64,000 nt of DNA, taken from the NCBI GenBank assembly GCA_963771845.1, contig CAVYVC010000035.1, positions 1 to 64,000 of the forward strand, given 5' to 3'. Positions 8,855 through 17,088 of this stretch are shown here, in pieces (position 1 is the first letter of the stretch; each line of letters starts with the position of its first letter). Source of the DNA: VAZQ01 sp963771845. GTDB lineage: Bacteria > Pseudomonadota > Alphaproteobacteria > Rhizobiales > Xanthobacteraceae. Below the pieces are notes generated by a model. The model was not told where the DNA came from. It ran no database searches and saw nothing but the letters and a program-made list of their open reading frames with translations. Position numbers and translations under genes: made by a program.

Positions 8855-9845
8855 CTATTCGATCACCTCGTCGGCGGCCACGAGTAGACCCGCCGGCACG
8901 GCCAGGCCTAACGCTTTGGCCGTCTTGAGATTGAGCGCGGTCTCAAACTTTGTCGGCGCTTGCACAGGAAGATCGGCAGGTTTTGCACCGCGCAATACAC
9001 GGTCGACATAGCTTGCCGCTTGCCTAAACATTTGGACGAAGTCGACCCCATAAGACATCAGCCCACCAGCAGCAACGAAAAGACGAAATGGATAGACCGC
9101 GGGCAGACGGTGACGAGCTACGAGCGCAATGATGAGTTCGCGATGGACGATGGTTGAGCTGTCTGGCGGCACGACAATGCCGGTATTCAGTACGCGTGCA
9201 AACAACTCGATCGCCCGTTCCATGTCAGCGGCGGTCGAGACGCGAACTCGGTACAACTTCCATTTTGACTGACGGACCTAACGCCCTGCCTGCACGGAGA
9301 AAGTAATCGTATGCAGTTGTTGCGGGATTACCGAAGAGAATTGCCCGTTCGAGTTGCGGAGCAATCTCCTTGAGCATCGCGAGCCACTTCCCAATGATGC
9401 CTTCTTCGTAGGTCAGTATGCCTGTAATATTACCGCCCGGCCGCGCCAAGCTGGCGACAAAACCAAGTCCGATCGGGTCAGGGACGCCGACGAATATAAC
9501 TGGGATTTCACGGGTCTCGCGTTGCAACGCCGCGACAAAAGGCGGCGCAAGTGCGAGTACGACATCGGGTTGCAAGGCAATCAGCTCTTTCGCATGCGCA
9601 GGCCCTCGTTCGAAGCTGTCGCCAGGCGAGTAGCGGTAGTCAAAGCGGACGTTGCGGCCGACTGACCAGCCTAGTCTGTCAAGCTCCTGCCGAAACGCTG
9701 TCACGCGGGCCTTCGTTTCCGGGTCGTCTTCCGGAAAGCCAATCAGCACACCGATCCGCCGCATCCGCTCCGGCTGCTGCGCATGCGCCGCGAGCGGCCA
9801 CGCAGTTGCACCGCCAAGCAGGCCGATGAACTGGCGGCGTTTCAC
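8855..9845 (-). pseudogene. ABC_sub_bind-family substrate-binding protein, one frameshift
   Basis: A GTG at 9,845 starts MKRRQFIGLLGGATAWPLAA, a Tat/Sec-like signal peptide, then RRIGVLIGFPEDDPETKARV, RNVRFDYRYSPGD and SLARPGGNITGILTYEEGII. Near 9,240-9,255 the frame changes, and the second lobe continues as TAADMERAIELFARVLNTGI to the C-terminus LLVAADEVIE at 8,855. Repairing one indel would give about 330 residues, the usual length. The start overlaps the stop of the upstream copy (GTGA), showing a former tandem operon of binding proteins. No transporter subunits accompany it. Confidence 0.8.
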
Positions 9846-10236
9846 TCGATCACCTCATCGGCACGCGCGAGCAGCGTAGGCGGGACATTAATGCCTAGCG
9901 CTTTCGCCGTCCTGAGATTGACAATGAGCTCGTATTTCGTAGGCGCCTGGACAGGTAGATCGGCGGGCCTGGCTCCCCGTAGCACGCGGTCGACATAAGA
10001 TGCACCTCCTTGCCACTGTGCAACCTGGTCATATGAGTAAGAGATCAATCCACTGCTCGAAGGGGTCAAGCGGTAGGGATATATCGTGGGCAGGCGAAGC
10101 CGTGCTGCTAACGCAAAGATCAAGCCACGATTTTCCGTAGTATTCGTGAGCGGACTGGGAGTTACAATCATTCCGCCGTCCGGTTCTTGGGCGAATGCCG
10201 TTACGGCAGGATCTATCTCAGCGGCGGTACGTATAC
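9842..10236 (-). pseudogene. ABC_sub_bind-family substrate-binding protein, C-terminal fragment
   Basis: Only the second lobe remains: TAAEIDPAVTAFAQEPDGGM, then LIFALAARLRLPTIYPYRLT, SYVDRVLRGARPADLPVQAP and the end LLARADEVIE. Similarity stops abruptly at about 10,236, exactly where the heme-binding-protein gene ends on the same strand. About 200 N-terminal residues are missing, which points to a deletion joining the two genes. Its stop overlaps the GTG start of the next copy. Confidence 0.8.
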
Positions 10237-10237
10237 C

Positions 10238-10762
10238 TCACTTCAGCCGCGCGCTGATCTTGTCGAGCCCGGCTTTAGCACACGCTTCGTCGAGATCGCC
10301 GCCCGGAGCGCCGCCGACGCCAATCGCGGCAATTGCCTCGTTGTTAAGTTTGATGCGAAACGCGCCCGGTTGCAACGCGACGTGGTCGAACTTGGCAACG
10401 CCGCCTGCCGGCGGCGTTGGCCCTATGCGCTTGGCGATGGCGGCGCTCGAATCCTCATTACGCGCCGCGCCGAGCATGAGCACCGTATAAGCCTTGTCGT
10501 AGGAGCTGTTGACTGCGATCAGTGAGGCGCCGTCCCCGCGTAGCATCGCCTGCGTCACGCCGTCGGTATCGATGATTGTCGCTGCGACCCGGTGGCCCTG
10601 CTTGGCGCAAGTCGCCACGGCCTCGGTCACCGCTTCCGACGCCAGCGCCGCCGACATCCGGTGCGTGGTGAGCACGTCCTGGGCTGCCGCAAGCGTCGCG
10701 GCACCAATCGTCATGCCCAAGGCGCCGGTGAGTGCGACGATGCAATTGTTCATGAGAAACAC
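10238..10762 (-). CDS. HbpS/GlcG-family (heme-binding-like) exported protein
   Basis: The 174-residue product begins with a signal peptide (MNNCIVALTGALGMTIGAAT, probable cleavage after LAAAQ). A GlcG/HbpS domain follows (VTEAVATCAKQGHRVAATII-DTDG, SYDKAYTVLMLGAARNEDSS, GGVAKFDHVALQPGAFRI, IAAIGVGGAPGGDLDEACA). Related proteins bind heme or cobalamin-like ligands or act as extracellular redox sensors; for this member the ligand is unknown. ATGs at 10,762 and 10,753 are both possible starts; the second fits the signal peptide better. The gene is intact although it is fused end-on to a truncated binding-protein gene. Confidence 0.8.
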   Translation of the reverse strand: MFLMNNCIVALTGALGMTIGAATLAAAQDVLTTHRMSAALASEAVTEAVATCAKQGHRVAATIIDTDGVTQAMLRGDGASLIAVNSSYDKAYTVLMLGAARNEDSSAAIAKRIGPTPPAGGVAKFDHVALQPGAFRIKLNNEAIAAIGVGGAPGGDLDEACAKAGLDKISARLK

Positions 10763-10951
10763 CCTCCCTTGTTTGATTGCCGCGTATTGTAGAGCGAGTG
10801 GGCCGCAGACGGAAGCCTCTCCTGAAAAATCGGCATCGCCTGACGGAATGCGCGCTCGCTCAACGGCGCTCCTGATTCGGAAGCTGTAATCTCTCGTGCG
10901 ATTAAAGTAGGCGAGCTACAGTAGAACGTCGCCGAGGGCCAGGAGAACGGT

Positions 10952-11230
10952 ATGAGGGATTTGCAACGTTTTGTAATGGCAGCGCTCGGTGCACTGCTCT
11001 TATTGCCGGGTGCCTGTTCCGCGAAATTCACCCCATTGCTTGTCAAGAGTGCCTCCGGGAGCGATCCGCTCGGCATAGATGCCCGCCCGTGGGAGATGTT
11101 TTTCGTTTGTCTTTACTTCGTGCCAATCGGCTATGCGATTGCGCTCGGCGGCGGATGGTTGATCAAGTGCGCCTATTCTCACGATAGCCCTATCGTGCCG
11201 CACTGGCTCATGGTGGCGGCCGGCAGCTAA
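10952..11230 (+). CDS. Small hypothetical membrane protein
   Basis: Encodes 92 residues preceded by a good ribosome-binding site (AGGAGAACGGT before the ATG). An N-terminal hydrophobic segment (FVMAALGALLLLPGACSA) resembles a signal peptide or lipoprotein signal. A second segment (MFFVCLYFVPIGYAIALGGG) is a likely membrane helix. No family is recognised. It ends 17 bases before the IS5-family element, so the insertion lies just downstream of it. Confidence 0.5.
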   Translation: MRDLQRFVMAALGALLLLPGACSAKFTPLLVKSASGSDPLGIDARPWEMFFVCLYFVPIGYAIALGGGWLIKCAYSHDSPIVPHWLMVAAGS

Positions 11231-11247
11231 ACGGCGACTGCCCTAAG

Positions 11248-12181
11248 AGTCCGTTTCAAAACTTCATCAAGGGTTACAAAGCTTTCTTAGCATGAGGCGG
11301 ATGGACGCAAGTTTCAAGAACGCGAGGGCGTTGCGGTTGAGATTTTCCCAGTCCTTGGCGAGACGGCGGCAACGGTTGAGCCAAGCAATCGTGCGTTCGA
11401 CGATCCAACGCTTGGGCAACTGCACGAACCCTTTCGCGTGATCAGGACGTTTGACGATTTCGGTTTCGAGACGAGGCAGGATTTTGGCGAGCGCGTTCGC
11501 AAAAAGAAGCCCTTGATAGGCGCTGTCGGCAAACAGCTTCTCGAGGAATGGAAACAGACCTTTCATCGTGGCCAGCAGTGAGATGCCGCCATCCCGATCC
11601 TGAATGCCGGCGGAATGAACGATGGCTTGAAGCAGCAAACCTATCGTGTCGACGAGAATATGGCGCTTCTTGCCCTTGATCTTTTTGCCCGCATCATAGC
11701 CGTGCGGATCGATGCTGGCCCCCCTTTTTCGGCGCTTTTCACGCTTTGGCTATCGATGATGGCGGCGGTGGGGCTGGCTTCCCGTTCCGCCTTCTCGCGG
11801 CATTCGACGTAGAGCGCGTGATGAATGCGATCCAGCACACCATCGCATTGCCACCAGACGAAGTAGTGGTGGACCGTGCTGTACGGCGGAAAATCCTTCG
11901 GAAGGTAGCGCCATTGGCAACCGGTGCTCAGGATATACATCACCCCGTTCATGACGGCGCGCATGTCGGTACGTCGCTTGCCACCGCCGGGCTTCGCCGG
12001 CGGGATCAACGGTTCCACATACGCCCATTCGTCTTCTGTCAGGTCGCTCGGGTATCTCAGGTGATCACGATTGTATCTCGGTCGGTTCTCATGCGTCCAC
12101 ATTGGCGGTCCCTCCGCGAATCAGACCACCTCCTTTGAACCCAAATGATTCAGTAGAACTCAAGAAGTTTTGAAACGGACA
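11248..12181 (-). mobile_element. IS5-family insertion sequence (IS427-like)
   Basis: The element is about 934 bp. Terminal inverted repeats contain GTCCGTTTCAAAACTTC at 11,249-11,265 and its exact complement at 12,164-12,180. CTAAG occurs immediately outside both ends (11,243-11,247 and 12,182-12,186), consistent with a target duplication of the CTAA/TA type seen in this family. It encodes one transposase in two overlapping frames. Confidence 0.9.
11267..12102 (-). CDS. IS5-family transposase (OrfA/OrfB, -1 frameshift)
   Basis: OrfA starts at 12,102 (MWTHENRPRYNRDHLRYPSD) and carries LTEDEWAYVEPLIPPAKPGG, GCQWRYLPKDFPPYSTVHHY and the first catalytic Asp in AAIIDSQSVKSAEKGG. OrfB continues as ASIDPHGYDAGKKIKGKKRH, HILVDTIGLL, FADSAYQG (second Asp) and RWIVERTIAWLNRCRRLAKD (Glu). 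The switch falls at a run of five A and six G (GAAAAAGGGGGGCC on the coding strand, about 11,725), where a -1 slip joins the frames. Programmed frameshifting of this type is known in the family. The element is probably active or recently active. Confidence 0.9.
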
Positions 12182-12348
12182 CTAAGCGGGACGCGCCACA
12201 ACTGCACGATCCTGCCTGATCTGTCCTGACTTGCCGAAGGTGCTTTAACGGCGCTCCCGCACCAGCAACCGCTCGCGCTGCCACTCGCTGAGCGTGAAGG
12301 CTTTGGCTGCCCTGAGCTCGGCCGCCTTTGATCCGGCGCTTCGACCTA

Positions 12349-13585
12349 GTCGCCCCCGTCATTGATCATGACGGGAATTTCTGAAATCTCTGTCGCGGCA
12401 AGGCAGCGATGGAGGTGATTCGTGGCCGGGAAAGAGATTGCCGTCAAGAAATACGTGGTCAGGCTCGACGCGGAGGAACGCGATCGACTCAACGAGTTGA
12501 TTCGCAAAGGCAAACGTTCCGCCCAGCTGCTGACGAAGGCCCGCATCCTGTTGAAGGCGGACATATCGGATGCGGGTGAAGGCTGGAGCGACAGCCGGAT
12601 CGCCGCGGCGCTGGACACCAGCATCGCCACTGTCGAGCGGACCAGGCGCCAGCTGGTCGAGGAAGGGTTCGAGGCGGTGTTGGCCCGCAAATACAACTCG
12701 AACTCCGCCCCGCGGCGGATTTTCGACGGCGCGGCGGAAGCAAAACTGATCGCGCTGACCCTCTCTCCGGCCCCGCAAGGCTTTGCCAGATGGAGCCTGC
12801 GTCTGCTCGAGGAGAAGGTTGTCGAACTGCACATTGTCGAGCGCGCCAGCGACAACACGATCGGGCGGACGCTAAAAAAAACATTCTCAAGCCGCATCGC
12901 AAGCAGCAATGGGTGATTCCGCCCGACGCCAACGCGGCGTTTGTCGCCACCATGGAAGACGTCCTGGAAGTCTATCAGCGACCGCACGATCCGCAGCGTC
13001 CGCTCGTGTGCCTCGACGAAACCTCGAAGCAGCTGATCATCGACACGCGCGCGCCGATCCCCGCCAAACCTGGACAACCAGCGCGTCACGATTACGAATA
13101 CGAACGCAATGGCGTCGCCAATCTGTTCATGGTGTTCGCGCCGCTGGAAGGCTGGCGGCATGTCAAGGTCACCGACCGCCACACCGCCATCGATTATGCC
13201 CACGTGCTCAGGGATTTGTCCGATACGCATTTTCCAGATGCGGCGAAAATCGTGCTGGTGCAGGATAATCTCAACATCCACAAGCCAGCCTCGCTTTATG
13301 AGGCCTTTCCCGCGCCCGAGGCCCGCCGGCTCGTCGAGCGCTTCGAATGGCACTACACGCCCAAGCACGGCAGCTGGCTTGACATGGCCGAATCCGAACT
13401 CGGCGTTCTCGCGTCGCAATGCCTGGATCGCCGCATCGCCGACAAGCAAATCCTCGCCCACGAAGTCACCGCATGGCAGGACCACCGCAACAAGCACTAC
13501 GCCAAAGCCGACTGGCAATTCACAACCGCCAACGCCCGCGTCAAGCTGAAGAGACTGTACCCTCAGTTCGAGTGACTCGGGCGAC
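12349..13585 (+). mobile_element. IS630-family insertion sequence
   Basis: The ends are imperfect inverted repeats. The left end begins GTCGCCCCCGTCATTGA at 12,349; the right end, complemented from 13,585, reads GTCGCCCGAGTCACTCGA. A TA dinucleotide flanks each side (12,347-12,348 and 13,586-13,587), the classic IS630/Tc1 target duplication. Length is about 1,237 bp. It sits between the IS5-like element and the Gly/Tyr-rich protein gene. Confidence 0.88.
12422..13575 (+). CDS. IS630-family DDE transposase (-1 frameshift)
   Basis: The first frame (from 12,422) encodes the helix-turn-helix domain (YVVRLDAEERDRLNELIRKG, SDSRIAAALDTSIATVERTR). The second frame encodes the catalytic domain, with Asp in LVCLDETSKQ, Asp in IVLVQDNLNIHKP and Glu in GSWLDMAESELGVL. 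The frames join at CTAAAAAAAACATT near 12,876: a run of eight A allows a -1 slip from LKK to NILKPHRKQQW. The whole product would be about 385 residues, the family norm. This looks like programmed frameshifting and not damage. Confidence 0.88.
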
Positions 13586-13598
13586 TAGCCAAGGAATA

Positions 13599-14087
13599 CT
13601 AACAGTGCCGTCCAATGCAACGACCGGCCCGATAGGGCACGGCCACGCGCGGTCGTGGCGGCAGTGCAGTCGCATAGGCCGATCGGGGTCCACTGTAGTA
13701 GCCCCGGTTTGGCACAGCGGGTCCGTATCCGTACCCATACCTGGGCCCTGCGTAGGAGCGGGGTCCGTATCCATACCCATAACTGGGCCCCACGTAGGGA
13801 CGCGGTCCATATCCGTAGCTAGGCCCGACGTACACAGCTGGTCCCTCTGCATAGTCAGAGTAAGGTTCTACGTAAGCCGTTGTTTCATATCCATTGCCGT
13901 AGCCGGGGCCTACGTACGCAGCTGCTCCATTAATCGGCGCTGACGGCGTCACGTAGACCGGCCCGGCTCCAGGAGCAACGTAGACGCCGCCGGGCGCGAC
14001 ATAAACGGACTGCGCCGCAGCGGTACCAATGTGCATCGATGACAATGCTGCTACTGCTATGCCAAGAGCAAGTGGTCGGTGGCTCAT
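13599..14087 (-). CDS. Secreted Gly/Tyr/Pro-rich repeat protein
   Basis: The 162-residue product has a signal peptide (MSHRPLALGIAVAALSSMHI, cleavage likely after GTAAAQ). The rest is low-complexity: VYVAP units, then AYVGP, VYVGPSYGYGPRPYVGP, SYGYGYGPRSYAGP and RYGYGYGPAVP repeats. It ends in a basic tail with two cysteines (RAGRCIGRHC). Similar exported repeat proteins are common in Rhizobiales but have no established function; a role at the cell surface is only a guess. Its 3' end lies 12 bases from the IS630 target site. Confidence 0.7.
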   Translation of the reverse strand: MSHRPLALGIAVAALSSMHIGTAAAQSVYVAPGGVYVAPGAGPVYVTPSAPINGAAAYVGPGYGNGYETTAYVEPYSDYAEGPAVYVGPSYGYGPRPYVGPSYGYGYGPRSYAGPRYGYGYGPAVPNRGYYSGPRSAYATALPPRPRVAVPYRAGRCIGRHC

Positions 14088-14373
14088 TTTTAAACTCCTC
14101 TAGTCGAGCTCTCCCGATCCAATATTTGATTATTGCCGATCACCGTCTGACGCGCAAATGTGGCAGCGTGAGTACTTGTACTGATTTCATACCAAACTGA
14201 ACGTTTATTCACCAATTACAGTGTCGGGATACCGCTGCTGCATGCACGCGCGAAAAATATTTATGAACTCGTCACTGGTTCAGCCCACAGTGGCGCGCAT
14301 GCGGGTTAGTGCGGCGTGAGCTTCGCTGGAACAACGGCTCGTCACTCGATCTATCGTCGCACAGGCAATCTGC
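14088..14373. promoter_or_regulatory. AT-richer intergenic region, probable promoter area of the repeat protein
   Basis: This stretch is less GC-rich than the neighbouring coding DNA (for example AATATTTGATTATTGCC near 14,125 and AACGTTTATTCACCAATTAC near 14,200). It precedes the minus-strand repeat-protein gene. It is a reasonable promoter region, but I cannot assign -35/-10 boxes with confidence. No gene is seen in it. Confidence 0.3.
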
Positions 14374-14868
14374 GTGCGGTCCAGCTTTTGTTGGGAACGG
14401 CGACATACTGCCCGCGAACAACAGGCTGAAGCACGCATCACCTACCGATTTCATCCTCGCTTCGGCGAGACCGTAGGCGTCAGGCGGCGGCTCGAACGAG
14501 GCGGCGCCGCGTTTGTTGTCGTGCACCAACTTGACGGCACCTTCGCGTGCCTCCCGGCGTGGATGACTGACGAGGCTGCGTCCCGATTCGAGATCGGCGA
14601 TGAGCCGCGTTTTCCCCTCGATATTCTTCGCTCCCTACGCAACGAGGTCGATGCGCTTCTAGGCTTTCTGGCGTCCGAATCAAAAACGGAGCGACCAGAG
14701 AATGACGCACCGATCCGAGAATTTCCAGCCAAGCCTGTTCGAGGCCGAGAGGCCGTGCGTCGAGCTGGGCGCAGGTCAAAAGAGCGAGCTCGCGACGGTC
14801 ATCGAGGCGCTGCTGCGCGAGATCGCGGCGGCGCTGGCAAAGGCGGCAAGGGGGGAGAGCGGCGATGA
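14374..14868 (+). CDS. DUF5372-like protein, partner of the serine recombinase
   Basis: From a GTG at 14,374 the conserved part reads ITYRFHPRFGETVGVRRRLE, then VHQLDGTFACLPAWMTDEAA and FPLDILRSLRNEVDALL. This matches small proteins placed just upstream of large serine recombinases in rhizobial genomes. About the last 55 residues (RGREAVRRAGRR onward) are Arg/Gly-rich and overlap the next gene in another frame, so the true C-terminus could be different. The role is unknown; co-inheritance with the recombinase suggests accessory or target-site function. Confidence 0.6.
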   Translation: MRSSFCWERRHTAREQQAEARITYRFHPRFGETVGVRRRLERGGAAFVVVHQLDGTFACLPAWMTDEAASRFEIGDEPRFPLDILRSLRNEVDALLGFLASESKTERPENDAPIREFPAKPVRGREAVRRAGRRSKERARDGHRGAAARDRGGAGKGGKGGERR

Positions 14869-14884
14869 CCAAGATCACGACTGA
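14702..14884 (+). CDS. Small acidic partner protein of the recombinase cassette
   Basis: Encodes 60 residues: MTHRSENFQPSLFEAERPCV, then an amphipathic helix LATVIEALLREIAAALAKAA, ending in an acidic tail. Its end overlaps the recombinase start (14,865) by 20 bases, indicating translational coupling. The upstream DUF5372-like gene overlaps it in another frame. Triplets of this kind travel as a unit with large serine recombinases; the molecular role of the small protein is not known. Confidence 0.6.
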   Translation: MTHRSENFQPSLFEAERPCVELGAGQKSELATVIEALLREIAAALAKAARGESGDDQDHD

Positions 14885-16922
14885 GCATCTCGCCCGCAGT
14901 GCCTGCGTCTACATCCGGCAATCGACAGCAGACCAGCTCGCGCACAATCATGAGAGCCGGCGGCGCCAATACAGCCTCGTCGATCACGCCAAGCAGCTTG
15001 GCTGGAGCGACGTCGATGTCATCGATGACGACCTCGGCCGCTCGGGCGGCGGCATCGTGCGTCCCGGCTTCGAGCGGTTGCTCGCAAAGATCTGCGACGG
15101 CCGTGTCGGCGCTGTGCTTGCGATCGAGGCGTCGCGTCTTGCCCGCAATGGTCGTGACTGGCACACGCTCATCGAGTTCTGTGGATTGGTCGGCACGCTC
15201 ATCGTCGACGAGGACGGAATCTATGATCCTCGCCATCCCAATGATCGGCTGCTGCTCGGCATGAAGGGCACGATGAGCGAGCTTGAACTGTCGATGTTCC
15301 GCCAGCGCTCGCAAGAGGCGTTGAAGCAGAAGGCGCGCCGCGGCGCGCTCGTTCTCGGCGTCGCCGCCGGCTACGTGAGGGTCGGCCGCGATCGCGTCGA
15401 GAAGAACCCGGACAAACGCGTGCAGGAGGCTCTGCAGCTGGTCTTCACCAAGTTCGCCGAGCTGCAAAGTGCGCGACAAGTGCACATCTGGCTGAGGGAG
15501 GAGGGCATCGAGCTGCCCGTCAAGTCGCGCCACGGCGAGGCGCATGGCGTTGTGTGGCGATTGCCGGCCTACAACATTGTGCACAACATCCTGACCAATC
15601 CGATCTATGCCGGCGCCTACGCGTTCGGGCGCACGAAGAGCCGCGTGAGTGTCGAAGGTGGACGCAAGCATATCCGGCGTGGTGTACAAAAGCCCATGGC
15701 CGAATGGGATGTCTTGATCAAGGATCACCACGCGGCCTACATCACTTGGGACGAGTTCGAGCGGAACCTCGCGGTGATCGCCAACAACGCGACCGGCATG
15801 AGCAGCGGGCTTGCGCGCGGCGCAGCCCGTGCAGGCGAACTGCTGCTGCCGGGACTATTGCGGTGCGGCCACTGCGGCCGCAAGCTCCATGTGCACTACG
15901 GTAGCAAGCTCGGCCGCTACAATTGCTACGGTGCGCGTACGAACCATGGCGCCGCGCGCTGCATTTCGATCAGCGGCTTGAGCATCGATGCGGCGATCAG
16001 CAACGAGGTCCTGCGCGTCCTGAAGCCGCTCGGCATCGCGGCTGCGCTCAAAGCGATCGAGGCGCAATCGAGCACGACGAGCGCGGCCGAGCGCCAGCTG
16101 GAGCTGTCGCTGCAGCAGGCGCGCTACGAAGCCGCGCATGCGCGCCGACAGTACGACGCCGTCGACCCGGCAAACCGGCTGGTCGCTGGCGAGTTGGAAC
16201 GCCGCTGGAACGAGGCATTGCAGGCTGTCGCAAAGCTCGAAGGAGAGATCGCCGCCCTGATTGCGCGTCGTCCGTCGCCGCTCGGCGGGCCGGAGCGCCA
16301 GCAGTTGATGGCGCTCGGTGCTGATCTGGAGCGCGCCTGGTCGCATCCCGCTGCAACCGCCGCAACGCGCAAGCGTATCCTTCGCGCGGCACTCACGGAG
16401 ATCGTCGTGCGCAGGGACGGGGCAATCATCCACGCGGTCCTGCACTGGCAAGGCGGTGACCATACCGAGCTGCAAGTGAAACAGCGACTGAATGCGGCCG
16501 GCCGGCACAACCCACGCATCCCCGATGACACGATCGCGCTCGTGCGTGAGCTGGCGCGGCTGATGCCCGATCGGCAGATCGCGCGCCTGCTCAATCGCAC
16601 CGGCGTCGAGACCGGGCACGGCAATGCCTGGACGCAAGAGCGCGTGCGCGGCTTCCGCAATCACCACGAGATCGCCGTCTTCCGCGACGGCGAGTGGGCC
16701 GAGCGCGGCGAGATCACGCTCGAAGCGGCAGCGATACTCATCGGCGTCTGCAACATGACGGCGCTGCGTATGCTCCGCCGCGGCGAGATCAAAGGCCGAC
16801 AAGCTTGCGCGGGCGCACCTTGGGCGATCAAGGCTGAGGATCTGGCAGGCTTCGCCAGCGGCAAGCGTCGGAAGTCTCCGCTAACACTGGATGCCACGCA
16901 GCAGGTCTTTGACTTTCAATGA
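14865..16922 (+). CDS. Large serine recombinase
   Basis: The 685-residue protein has an N-terminal resolvase catalytic domain with the nucleophile S20 in CVYIRQSTADQ. It also shows EASRLARNGRDWHTLIEFC and the GMKGTMSELELSMFRQRSQE helix. Next come a recombinase domain (about 175-270), a zinc ribbon (LRCGHCGRKLHVHYG with a later CYGARTNHGAARC) and a coiled-coil-bearing C-terminal part ending near ATQQVFDFQ. Such enzymes integrate or excise DNA at specific sites through a Ser-DNA link. It closes a three-gene cassette (14,374-16,922). A broken tyrosine-integrase tail follows at once. Confidence 0.9.
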   Translation: MTKITTEHLARSACVYIRQSTADQLAHNHESRRRQYSLVDHAKQLGWSDVDVIDDDLGRSGGGIVRPGFERLLAKICDGRVGAVLAIEASRLARNGRDWHTLIEFCGLVGTLIVDEDGIYDPRHPNDRLLLGMKGTMSELELSMFRQRSQEALKQKARRGALVLGVAAGYVRVGRDRVEKNPDKRVQEALQLVFTKFAELQSARQVHIWLREEGIELPVKSRHGEAHGVVWRLPAYNIVHNILTNPIYAGAYAFGRTKSRVSVEGGRKHIRRGVQKPMAEWDVLIKDHHAAYITWDEFERNLAVIANNATGMSSGLARGAARAGELLLPGLLRCGHCGRKLHVHYGSKLGRYNCYGARTNHGAARCISISGLSIDAAISNEVLRVLKPLGIAAALKAIEAQSSTTSAAERQLELSLQQARYEAAHARRQYDAVDPANRLVAGELERRWNEALQAVAKLEGEIAALIARRPSPLGGPERQQLMALGADLERAWSHPAATAATRKRILRAALTEIVVRRDGAIIHAVLHWQGGDHTELQVKQRLNAAGRHNPRIPDDTIALVRELARLMPDRQIARLLNRTGVETGHGNAWTQERVRGFRNHHEIAVFRDGEWAERGEITLEAAAILIGVCNMTALRMLRRGEIKGRQACAGAPWAIKAEDLAGFASGKRRKSPLTLDATQQVFDFQ

Positions 16923-16951
16923 GTTAAGCCGAGGTGCATTATGACTCACGA

Positions 16952-17044
16952 CCGCTCGGTCACACGAAGATAGAAAGCACGGTTCGGTATCTCGGTATCG
17001 AGGTCGATGATGCTCTTGCCATAGCCGAACAAGTTGCTGTGTGA
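16952..17044 (+). pseudogene. C-terminal tail of a tyrosine integrase
   Basis: Thirty residues in one frame read PLGHTKIESTVRYLGIEVDD then ALAIAEQVAV and a stop at 17,042-17,044. This is the terminal part of XerC/D-like integrases: the LGHT box plus the RYLGIE segment with the nucleophile Tyr. Everything upstream has been replaced by the serine-recombinase cassette, whose stop is only 30 bases away. It indicates an insertion or deletion into an older integrase gene. Confidence 0.7.
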
Positions 17045-17088
17045 ATTACCTGGGCCGAGCAGGTCCGCTCTGCCCGTTGCATTTGGTG

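Noticed and set aside
10750..11076. 108-residue minus-strand frame
   Set aside because: Overlaps the start of the heme-binding-protein gene and is antisense to the small membrane protein; no pattern of its own.
12187..12346. Possible C-terminal fragment (SKAAELRAAKAFTLSEWQRE then RLLVRERR) between the two insertion sequences
   Set aside because: About 30 plausible residues on the minus strand but no family recognised; too short to call.
12346..13518. 390-residue minus-strand frame
   Set aside because: Antisense to the IS630 transposase, whose DDE motifs are on the plus strand.
14799..15731. Long minus-strand frame over the serine recombinase
   Set aside because: Exactly antisense to the conserved catalytic domain; composition typical of a complementary shadow.
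15855..16802. 315-residue minus-strand frame
   Set aside because: Antisense to the recombinase C-terminal half; no recognisable motif.
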